Source: Planctomycetota bacterium (GTDB lineage: Bacteria > Planctomycetota > UBA11346). From it: a stretch of DNA of 5,473 bases. Location of the stretch: assembly GCA_947470885.1 (NCBI GenBank), contig CANIXE010000174.1, positions 1-5,473 on the forward strand. Reading direction: 5' to 3'. Position numbers and translations under genes: made by a program. Position 1 is the stretch's first letter, and each line of letters opens with the position of its first letter. The notes beneath the pieces were generated by a model. That model worked only from the letters and a program-made list of their open reading frames with translations. It did no database searches and had not been told where the DNA came from. This document shows positions 1 to 5,473 of the stretch, piece by piece.

Positions 1-463
1 CACAGCACAGGGCCAGCTTCTGCTTCATCCCCCCGGACAATTTTCCCGCGGGCCGGGCGAGGAACGATTCCAAGCCCAGGCTGCGGGTCAGTTGGTCGAT
101 CCGCCGCCGACGTTCCGCCCCACCGTGGCCGAACAGCCGGGCGAAGAACTGGAGGTTCTCCTCCACCGACAACGTGGGATAGAGATTCCGCCCCAACCCC
201 TGGGGCATGTAGGCGATCCGGGAGCAGACGGCTTCCCGGTGCCGGGGATCCGCCAGATCACCGCCGAGGACGTGGATGGTCCCCGTCTGGATTTTCCGCG
301 CCCCGGCCAGCAACGACAGCAGACTGGATTTTCCTGCGCCATCCGGGCCGATCAGCCCGACCATACAGCCCCCAGGCAGGTCCAGGGTCAGGTCGTCCAC
401 GGCCAGCACCGGGCCGTAACGGCAGCTCAAGCCGGCGATGCGAACAACGGGTTCCCCGCTCAC
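1..463 (-). CDS. rbbA: RbbA-like ABC transporter ATPase, N-terminal part (runs off left edge)
   Basis: This is the first 154 codons of an ABC ATPase, reading leftward and cut by the window edge. Visible motifs are Walker A GPDGAGKS (residues 39-46), the Q-loop glutamine in YMPQGLGRNLY (Q88) and the ABC signature LSGGMKQKL (142-150). Walker B and the H-loop lie outside. The stretches CMVGLIGPDGAGKSSLLSL, HVLGGDLADPRHR, ENLQFFARLFGH and RPAGKLSGGMKQKLALCC match my memory of E. coli RbbA (YhiH), a large protein with two ATPase domains and a C-terminal membrane part, linked to ribosomes in E. coli. The gene to its right encodes the matching YhiI-type adaptor, so an export role at the inner membrane is equally plausible. 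The start is GTG at 463, overlapping the upstream stop by 4 nt; the next methionine (residue 34) would remove the first beta strand. Family assignment is firm; cellular function is inferred. Confidence 0.93.
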   Translation of the reverse strand, partial: MSGEPVVRIAGLSCRYGPVLAVDDLTLDLPGGCMVGLIGPDGAGKSSLLSLLAGARKIQTGTIHVLGGDLADPRHREAVCSRIAYMPQGLGRNLYPTLSVEENLQFFARLFGHGGAERRRRIDQLTRSLGLESFLARPAGKLSGGMKQKLALCC

Positions 464-470
464 CGGGGAA
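452..470 (-). promoter_or_regulatory. Hairpin enclosing the yhiI stop / rbbA start overlap
   Basis: On the minus-strand message, TTCCCCG and CGGGGAA form a perfect 7-bp stem with the 5-nt loop GTGAG. The loop contains the whole GTG start of the ATPase gene and the TGA stop of the adaptor gene. A ribosome finishing the first gene would open the stem and could restart at once. The dyad is seen directly; the coupling role is inferred, and a GC-rich genome will produce some such stems by chance. Confidence 0.45.
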
Positions 471-1563
471 GCCTGATCTCCAGGTTCGCCGGCCAGGCGG
501 CCTGGGGATCCAGCTTCAGCCAGGCGACCCCGGGGAGACCGGTTTTCACCGTGGTCGCATGCTGGGCCAGCAGCTCCGGGCTGATCCGGGCCTTCACCCG
601 GAACATCAATTTCTGCCGCTCGCTGGCGGTCTCCACGGTCTTGGGGGTGAACTGGGCGACGCTGGCGACGAAGGTCACCGTCGCCGGGACCACCCACTCC
701 GGAGCGGCATCCAGGATCAGCCGGACGTCCGCCCCCAGGGCGACCCGGCCGGCGGCGGTTTCGGGAATAAAGAACGACATGGTCACATCCCCCAGATCCA
801 CCAGGTTCAACACTTTGCCCCCGGCAGCCACCACCTCGCCGGGTTCCGCCACCCGATACTGCACCCGGCCATCCCGGGGGGACACCAGCACGCCGTCGTG
901 GATGTCCGCGTCGATCCGGGCCACCGTCGCCTGGGCCGCGGCCACCCCGGACACCGCACCAGTGACCCCCGCCTGGGCCGCCTGGACCCCCGCCCGGGAG
1001 GCCGCCACCTGGGCCTTGGCCCAGGCCAGCCCCGCTTCCGCCCCCAGAACCCGGGCCTTGTCGTCATCCAGAGCCTGGAGGGTGGTCGCCCCGGCGGCGG
1101 TCAGCTCCTGGGTGCGGACATAGCGGCGCTGGCCGACCTCCAGTTCACTGGCCCGTTGGCGCACCAAGGCCTCGGCGGCCACCTGGTCGCTCTGCCGGGC
1201 CGCCACCTGGGCCACCTCGCTGGCCACCCCGTCGCCGGCCTGGCGGACCATGGCCTGGGCCTCGTCCCGCTGGGCCTGCATGGCGTCCATCCGCATCCGG
1301 GCCAAGGGCTGGCCGGCCTTCACCAGATCCCCCTCCGCCACCAGGATGGCGTCGATCCGCCCGGGCAACTTGCTGGCGATGTCGATATCCACCGCCTCGA
1401 TCCGGCCATTGCCGCTGACAAACCCCGGACCGGGTCCGGTGGCCTTCCAGGGGGCCCAGATCAGCAGCCCCACCGCCAATACGATACCGGCCAGGGCGAA
1501 TAGTCGGGGCCGGGTGAAGAAGGCCTGGACGGGCAGTGACGGTGGGGCGGCGGGAGTAGTCAT
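460..1563 (-). CDS. yhiI: HlyD-family membrane fusion protein, YhiI-like
   Basis: This gene encodes a 367-residue periplasmic adaptor that would join an inner-membrane ABC exporter to an outer-membrane channel. After a short cytoplasmic tail there is one membrane anchor (about residues 21-38, LFALAGIVLAVGLLIWAPW). Then comes the first half of the lipoyl-like domain (GNGRIEAVDIDIASKLPGRI, from residue 51), an alanine-rich helical hairpin (about 95-225), the second lipoyl half (SPRDGRVQYRVAEPGEVVAAGG) and a beta-barrel region (MSFFIPE, LILDAAPEW, SVAQFTPKTVETASERQKLMFRVKARI). These blocks closely resemble E. coli YhiI as I remember it. The ATG at 1563 is chosen because it sits just before the anchor; a GTG at 1626 would add 21 residues with no ribosome site. 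Only a weak AGG precedes the ATG. It is the first gene of a minus-strand operon with the RbbA-like ATPase. The transported substrate cannot be told. Confidence 0.93.
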   Translation of the reverse strand: MTTPAAPPSLPVQAFFTRPRLFALAGIVLAVGLLIWAPWKATGPGPGFVSGNGRIEAVDIDIASKLPGRIDAILVAEGDLVKAGQPLARMRMDAMQAQRDEAQAMVRQAGDGVASEVAQVAARQSDQVAAEALVRQRASELEVGQRRYVRTQELTAAGATTLQALDDDKARVLGAEAGLAWAKAQVAASRAGVQAAQAGVTGAVSGVAAAQATVARIDADIHDGVLVSPRDGRVQYRVAEPGEVVAAGGKVLNLVDLGDVTMSFFIPETAAGRVALGADVRLILDAAPEWVVPATVTFVASVAQFTPKTVETASERQKLMFRVKARISPELLAQHATTVKTGLPGVAWLKLDPQAAWPANLEIRLPR

Positions 1564-1620
1564 CGCCGGGCCTAGCGCACACCGTGTACCGGTTTGAAGG
1601 TGGGCTTCCCGGTGATTTCC

Positions 1621-1633
1621 CTGCACCGTGCAG
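1621..1633. promoter_or_regulatory. Perfect 13-nt dyad, possible operator
   Basis: CTGCAC and GTGCAG flank a single C at 1627. The dyad sits inside a looser outer pair, ATTTCC (1615-1620) and GGAAAT (1641-1646). A smaller dyad with the same CACCGTG core, ACAC-C-GTGT, is centred 44 nt away at 1583. Both lie in the leader of the export operon, a usual place for a repressor site. No regulator is encoded in the window, so the role is a guess. Confidence 0.3.
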
Positions 1634-1667
1634 CAAATACGGAAATGGACCGGGTACCATGCAGGAG

Positions 1668-1689
1668 TAGGAAGTTCCTTTACTTCCTA
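1668..1689. repeat. 8-bp inverted repeat next to a T7 run
   Basis: TAGGAAGT (1668-1675) and ACTTCCTA (1682-1689) are exact reverse complements separated by TCCTTT. A run of seven T begins 5 nt later, at 1695. The dyad could be a protein-binding site or a weak terminator/attenuator in a rightward leader. The stem is not GC-rich and the gap to the T run is long, so a strong terminator is unlikely. Confidence 0.4.
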
Positions 1690-1796
1690 TGCGATTTTTT
1701 TATTAAATCGATTAAATATTGTGCCAATTCACATTGAGCGCATGGTTCAACAGAGTTTTAGCTTGTCGGCCTGGGACTTCCGGCTTCAATCTGGCC

Positions 1797-2909
1797 ATGA
1801 CGACCCTTTTATCCCCCAATGTTCGCGATGCCCGCCCCGCCAACCTTGCCCGGGCGGCGCCCCCCGGTGCGGACATCTTCGGCATCCAGCCGTTCATCGT
1901 CATCTGGGAGGCCACCCGGGCCTGCGACCTGGCCTGCCGCCATTGCCGGGCGGACGCCCAGCCCAACCGGGATCCCGCTGAACTGAAGACTGACGAAGTC
2001 AAAGCCATGCTGACCCGGATCGCCGAAGGCTTCGGCCCAGTGGTCCTGGTGATCACTGGCGGCGATCCGGCGAAGCGCTCCGACCTGGTGGAACTCATCG
2101 AGCACGGCGCCAAGGCCGGACTGCAGATGGCCCTCACCCCATCAGCCACGCCCCTGGTGACCCCGGAACTGCTGAAGCGCTGTCATGACGCCGGCCTGCA
2201 CCGGATCGCGTTCAGCCTCGACGGCGCCGACGCGGCGACCCACGACGGTTTCCGCCAAGTCCCGGGTACGTTCGACCGCACCCTGGCCCTCCTGGACGTG
2301 GCCAAGAGCCTGGGTCTGGGGACCCAAATCAACACCTCGGTGTCCCACCACGATCGGGCCCACCTCCGGGCCATCGCCGCCTTCGGCAACAACGCCAAGA
2401 TCAGCCTGTGGTCGGTGTTCCTGTTGGTACCCACCGGACGGACCTCGACGGATATGCTGCTGTCCGCCGCCGAGCACGAAAAAGTCTACCGCGAGCTGGC
2501 GGACATCGCCCTCGATCCCACCACCACGTTCCAGGTCAAGACCACCGCCGGCCAGCCCTACTACCGCGTCCTGGCCCAGGAGCGGGAACGCCGGGGCACC
2601 CCGGCGCCCAACGTCCACGCCGGCCGGGGCGTGAACGATGGCAACGGCTTCCTATTCATCAGCCACACCGGAGAAATCTGCCCTTCTGGCTTCCTGCCCA
2701 CGCCCTGCGGCAACACCCGCTGGGATGATCCGGTGGACATCTACCGCCACCACCCGCTGTTCCTTTCCCTGCGGGATGCGGATCATTTCTCTGGCAAATG
2801 TGGTCGCTGTGAATTCCGCAAGATCTGCGGCGGCAGCCGCAGCCGGTCCTTCGGCTTGACCGGCGATCCCACCGCGTCCGATCCGACCTGCGTCTACCAG
2901 CCCCGCTGA
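1797..2909 (+). CDS. Radical SAM/SPASM domain protein, TIGR04053-like
   Basis: This 370-residue enzyme should bind a 4Fe-4S cluster and cleave S-adenosylmethionine to form a 5'-deoxyadenosyl radical. The cluster motif is ACDLACRHC (C43, C47, C50), followed by a SAM-contact strand ITGGDP (GGDP at 88-91) and the barrel strand block IAFSLDGAD. The C-terminal part is SPASM-like: C295 and C304 in CPSGFLPTPCGN, then C335, C338 and C344 in KCGRCEFRKICGG, and a last C365 in DPTCVYQP, enough for at least one auxiliary cluster. The blocks IWEATRACDLACRHCRA, LTPSATPLVTPELL, LWSVFLLVPTGR and GFLFISHTGEICPSGFLP match my memory of the family annotated TIGR04053, related to heme-modifying NirJ/AhbD enzymes; I know no established substrate. 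The ATG at 1797 is preferred to a TTG at 1719, which would add 26 residues of non-family sequence. No clear ribosome site is seen. A terminator follows directly. Confidence 0.9.
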   Translation: MTTLLSPNVRDARPANLARAAPPGADIFGIQPFIVIWEATRACDLACRHCRADAQPNRDPAELKTDEVKAMLTRIAEGFGPVVLVITGGDPAKRSDLVELIEHGAKAGLQMALTPSATPLVTPELLKRCHDAGLHRIAFSLDGADAATHDGFRQVPGTFDRTLALLDVAKSLGLGTQINTSVSHHDRAHLRAIAAFGNNAKISLWSVFLLVPTGRTSTDMLLSAAEHEKVYRELADIALDPTTTFQVKTTAGQPYYRVLAQERERRGTPAPNVHAGRGVNDGNGFLFISHTGEICPSGFLPTPCGNTRWDDPVDIYRHHPLFLSLRDADHFSGKCGRCEFRKICGGSRSRSFGLTGDPTASDPTCVYQPR

Positions 2910-2916
2910 GCTGGTG

Positions 2917-2961
2917 GCTGAATCCCGGGACGCTGTCCCGGGATTCAGCGTTTTTATTTTT
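2917..2961 (+). terminator. Strong intrinsic terminator after the radical SAM gene
   Basis: A perfect 15-bp stem is formed by 2917-2931 and 2935-2949 (GCTGAATCCCGGGAC against its exact complement) with a GCT loop. One G and then TTTTTATTTTT (2951-2961) follow. It begins 7 nt after the stop codon. There is no matching T run on the other strand, so it acts rightward only. It should stop most transcripts before the reductase gene. Confidence 0.93.
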
Positions 2962-2996
2962 CTTCCCTTCCGCCGCCTCCACGGACCCACCCGGTT

Positions 2997-5255
2997 ATGA
3001 CCATCGCCCAGCTCCAAGATTACGTTTTCAGCACTAAATACGCCCGCTGGCAGGAGGACTTAGGCCGGCGGGAGACCTACGACGAGGCCGTGGAGCGGGT
3101 GTTCGCGATGCATGCCCGGCGCTACGCCGACAAGGCCGTCCAGGCCGAGCTGGATTTCGCCAAGGCGGCAATGCATGAGCGCTTGGTCCTGGGTTCCCAG
3201 CGGGCCCTCCAGTTCGGCGGCAAGCCCATCGAGGACAAGCACGCCCGGCTGTACAACTGCACCGCCTCGTACTGCGACCGGCCGCGCTTCTTCCAAGAGG
3301 CCCTGTGGCTTCTCCTGTGCGGCGCCGGCACCGGCTTTTCCGTCCAGAACCACCACATCGCCAAGCTGCCCGCCATCGTCCGGCCCGGGGAAGGCAAAGC
3401 GAACCGCGCGGTGTTCACCGTGCCCGACTCCATCGAAGGCTGGGCCGATGCCCTGGGCGCGCTGCTGTCCAGCTACTTCGTCAGCGACCAGCCGATGCCG
3501 GCTTTTGCCGGCAAGCACGTCCAGTTCGACTTCTCCCTGATCCGCCCCGCCGGCGCGCCCCTGGCCAGCGGATCCGGCCGGGCCCCGGGTCCTGGCCCCC
3601 TCAGCCGTTCCCTGGAATGCATCCGCACGGTCCTGGAGACCCGCCTGGCGGACGCCGGCAGCCCCTGCCGCCTGCGCCCCATCGACGCCTACGACGTGGT
3701 CATGCACGCCTCCGATGCGGTGCTGTCGGGCGGCGTTCGCCGTTCCGCCACCATCTGTTTGTTTTCGCCGGATGATCTGGAAATGGCCACCGCCAAGACT
3801 GGCGACTGGTTCATTTCCAATCCCCAGCGGGGCCGCAGCAACAACAGCGCTCTGCTGCTCCGGGACAAGACCCCCAAGCACGTCTTCGCCAAGCTGATGG
3901 AGGCGGTCCGGGAATTCGGCGAACCCGGCTTCGTCTGGGCTGATTCCACCGAAATCATCTACAACCCCTGTGTGGAAATCGGCCTCTACCCGGTGGACCA
4001 GCAGACCGGCCAGAGCGGCTGGGCGTTCTGCAACCTGTGCGAAATCAACCTCAAGGCCTGCACCACCCCGGAAATTTTTGCCCGGGCCGCCACCGCGGCG
4101 GCGATCCTGGGCACGCTCCAGGCGGGTTACACCGAGTTCCCATACCTCGGCCCGGTGAGTGAGCGGATCGTCCGTCAGGAGGCCCTGCTGGGCTGCTCGA
4201 TGACCGGGATGATGGACAACCCGAAAATCGCCTTCGATCCGGAACTGCAAAAACAGATGGCCCGGAAAATCCTGGAGGTGAACGCCGAGATCGCCGCCAA
4301 GATCGGCATCAACCCCGCGGCCCGGGCCACCTGCGTCAAGCCCGCCGGCACCTCATCGTGCATCCTCGGCACCGCCTCGGGCATCCACGCCCACCACGCC
4401 CGGCGCTACTTCCGCCGGGTCCAGGCCAATCAGGGGGATGCCCCCTTCCAGTGGTTCCAGAAGCACAATCCCCGGGCCGTGGAAAAATCCGTGTGGAATC
4501 CCAACGGGACCGACGTGGTTCTGTCGTTCTGCATCGAGGTCCCGGAACACGCCCTGACCAGCAACGACCTGGGGGCCCTTGACCTCCTCCGCCACGTCGA
4601 GCTGACCCAGAGCAACTGGGTGGATGCCGGCCGCCGTCAGGAAAACTGCGCCCAGCCCTGGCTCCGCCACAACGTCTCCAACACCATCACCGTCCTCGCC
4701 GACGAATGGCCGGCGGTCACCGACTACATTTACGAGCACCGCCACGCCTTCGCCGGCATCTCGTTGCTCCCCCACGGCGGCGACCTGGACTACCCCCAGG
4801 CCCCGTTCTGCGCGGTGTGGACGGCGGAAGAAATCGTGAAGCGCTACGGCCCCGGCGCGATCATGGCCAGCGGCCTGATCGTCGACGGCCTCCACGCCTT
4901 CGCCGGTGACCTCTGGGCCGCCTGCGCCGTGGCCCTGGGCAACGGCCGCAAGCTCACCGCCCCGCCGCCCCCCACCGACGAACCCGGCGACACCGAACGC
5001 TACCAGGCGGCGGTGAAGACCTTCCTCGCGGAAAAAGACTGGGTCCGCCGGGCCCACAAGTTCGCGGCCAATTACTTCACCAACGATGTGAAGGAAATGA
5101 CCTACTGCCTGAAGCGGGTCCACAACTGCAAGCTGTGGGAGGACCTGACCCGGGAATACCGCCATGTGGCCTACCAGGCGATGAGCGAAGCCGAGGACAA
5201 CACCACCCTGGAGCAGACCGTAGCCTGCGCGGGTGGGACCTGTTCGATCATCTAG
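2997..5255 (+). CDS. nrdJ: Adenosylcobalamin-dependent (class II) ribonucleoside-triphosphate reductase
   Basis: This cytosolic enzyme reduces ribonucleotides to deoxyribonucleotides with a thiyl radical generated from coenzyme B12, so it needs neither a small radical subunit nor oxygen. At 752 residues it is close to the 739 of Lactobacillus leichmannii RTPR. The key residues are present: C88 (LYNCTAS) and C345 (FCNLCE) as the redox pair, N323, C325 and E327 in NPCVEI as the radical centre, and C744/C749 in the C-terminal CAGGTC tail that re-reduces the active site. Other family blocks are DSIEGWADALGALL, SGGVRRSA (244-251), PAGTSS (449-454) and VSNTITV. I see no N-terminal ATP-cone domain, and the monomeric RTPR-type insertion with IRPAGAPLASGSGRAPGPGPL is present, so allosteric control should follow that type; nucleoside triphosphates are the likely substrates. 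ATG at 2997 fits the family start, but there is no clear ribosome site and only a 35-nt leader after the terminator. rtpR is an alternative symbol. Confidence 0.96.
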   Translation: MTIAQLQDYVFSTKYARWQEDLGRRETYDEAVERVFAMHARRYADKAVQAELDFAKAAMHERLVLGSQRALQFGGKPIEDKHARLYNCTASYCDRPRFFQEALWLLLCGAGTGFSVQNHHIAKLPAIVRPGEGKANRAVFTVPDSIEGWADALGALLSSYFVSDQPMPAFAGKHVQFDFSLIRPAGAPLASGSGRAPGPGPLSRSLECIRTVLETRLADAGSPCRLRPIDAYDVVMHASDAVLSGGVRRSATICLFSPDDLEMATAKTGDWFISNPQRGRSNNSALLLRDKTPKHVFAKLMEAVREFGEPGFVWADSTEIIYNPCVEIGLYPVDQQTGQSGWAFCNLCEINLKACTTPEIFARAATAAAILGTLQAGYTEFPYLGPVSERIVRQEALLGCSMTGMMDNPKIAFDPELQKQMARKILEVNAEIAAKIGINPAARATCVKPAGTSSCILGTASGIHAHHARRYFRRVQANQGDAPFQWFQKHNPRAVEKSVWNPNGTDVVLSFCIEVPEHALTSNDLGALDLLRHVELTQSNWVDAGRRQENCAQPWLRHNVSNTITVLADEWPAVTDYIYEHRHAFAGISLLPHGGDLDYPQAPFCAVWTAEEIVKRYGPGAIMASGLIVDGLHAFAGDLWAACAVALGNGRKLTAPPPPTDEPGDTERYQAAVKTFLAEKDWVRRAHKFAANYFTNDVKEMTYCLKRVHNCKLWEDLTREYRHVAYQAMSEAEDNTTLEQTVACAGGTCSII

Positions 5256-5274
5256 ACCGACGACGTTACGGCTG

Positions 5275-5316
5275 GAAACAGGAATCCCCGGGCAATCGCC
5301 CGGGGATTCCTGATTC
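5275..5316 (+). terminator. Long hairpin downstream of the reductase, possible terminator
   Basis: Arms 5275-5293 and 5298-5316 form a 19-bp stem with one A-A mismatch (5278/5313) around an AATC loop. The inner 15 bp, from CAGGAATCCCCGGGC inward, are perfect. It starts 19 nt after the reductase stop. There is no T run after it, so it is a poor classical terminator, but it could stall polymerase or protect the 3' end of the message. The 3' arm is part of the first copy of the tandem array. Confidence 0.6.
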
Positions 5317-5473
5317 ACGGGGCCTTTCCTGGGCAATCGCCCGGGGATTCCTGTTTCACGGGGCCTTTCCTGGGCAATCGCCCGGGGATTCCTGTTTCAC
5401 GGGGCCTTCCCTGGGCAATCGCCCGGGGATTCCTGTTTCACGGGGCCTTCCCTGGGCAATCGCCCGGGGATTC
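5290..5473. repeat. 41-bp tandem repeat array, at least 4.5 copies, open at right edge
   Basis: Units begin with GGGCAATCGC at 5290, 5331, 5372, 5413 and 5454, exactly 41 bp apart; the last is cut after 20 nt. Copies 3 and 4 are identical. Copy 2 differs from them by one base near its end (TTTCCT against TTCCCT). Copy 1 shares that end and also has A instead of T at 5313 (CCTGATTC against CCTGTTTC). Within the array each junction can fold as CCTGGGC-AATC-GCCCGGGG with one G-U pair. The 41-bp period is not a multiple of 3 and no gene spans the array. It is not CRISPR, because there are no unique spacers. Confidence 0.95.

Larger units (their letters stand above)
1564..1796. promoter_or_regulatory. 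Divergent intergenic region with AT-rich island
   Basis: This 233-nt gap separates the leftward export operon from the rightward radical SAM gene and must hold promoters for both. Positions 1676-1725 are about 72% A+T, in sharp contrast to the GC-rich genes, and include T7 at 1695-1701 and a direct repeat ATTAAAT at 1702-1708 and 1711-1717. A possible rightward promoter is TTTACT (1679-1684) with TATTAA (1701-1706), a 16-nt gap and 4 of 6 matches in each box, which is weak. No convincing leftward promoter was found, and neither gene has a good Shine-Dalgarno sequence. Confidence 0.6.

Noticed and set aside
92..1123. 343-codon plus-strand ORF over the export operon
   Set aside because: It lies opposite two clearly recognised genes; its product is low-complexity and matches no family I know. 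Long antisense frames are expected at this GC content.
1720..1733. CRP-like site TGTG-CCAATT-CACA
   Set aside because: The half sites are 6 nt apart, while CRP sites need 8 between TGTG and CACA; the flanks do not match either.
1719..1796. TTG start at 1719 for the radical SAM gene
   Set aside because: The extra 26 residues look unlike the family, overlap the AT-rich promoter island, and no ribosome site precedes the TTG.
2910..2996. Cobalamin riboswitch in front of the B12-dependent reductase
   Set aside because: The gap is only 87 nt, most of it the terminator; the conserved B12-box and the expected length of about 200 nt are missing.
3060..4250. 396-codon minus-strand ORF opposite the reductase
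   Set aside because: The product is rich in Gly, Ala and Arg without motifs, and the plus strand here encodes conserved reductase sequence.
4353..5336. 327-codon minus-strand ORF starting in the repeat array
   Set aside because: It is a shadow of the reductase; its start is in a repeat unit whose 41-bp period does not keep frame, and no family motif is present.
5290..5473. CRISPR array
   Set aside because: The whole 41-bp unit is repeated back to back with no variable spacers.

Overview
The window is a GC-rich stretch of bacterial DNA, most likely from a proteobacterium. The main support is a YhiI/RbbA-type export operon whose proteins closely resemble, from memory, the gammaproteobacterial versions. 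The genus cannot be fixed from this sequence. There are four protein genes in two divergent groups, an AT-rich region between them, one clear intrinsic terminator and a tandem repeat at the right edge.

Left part, minus strand (1-1563): a membrane-fusion (HlyD/YhiI-like) protein gene, then the first 154 codons of an RbbA-like ABC ATPase gene that runs off the left edge. The two genes overlap by 4 nt (GTGA). That overlap lies in the loop of a small hairpin, which suggests translational coupling. A membrane permease (YhhJ-like) would be expected beyond the left edge.

Middle (1564-1796): a 233-nt divergent intergenic region. It holds an island that is about 72% A+T and several dyads that could be operators or promoter parts. 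No promoter can be named with certainty.

Right part, plus strand (1797-5255): a radical SAM/SPASM protein of the type annotated as TIGR04053 (substrate unknown to me), then a near-perfect intrinsic terminator. Only 35 nt after the T tract comes a complete adenosylcobalamin-dependent (class II, RTPR-like) ribonucleotide reductase with all its catalytic cysteines. Both plus-strand enzymes use 5'-deoxyadenosyl radical chemistry, one from SAM and one from coenzyme B12. No functional link between them is shown by the sequence.

Right edge (5256-5473): a strong hairpin follows the reductase. Its 3' arm is part of a 41-bp unit repeated in tandem at least 4.5 times and continuing past the window. This array and the very short reductase leader are the most unusual things here. 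I saw no tRNA, rRNA, CRISPR, transposase or integrase. The long ORFs opposite or out of frame with the four genes are high-GC shadows.
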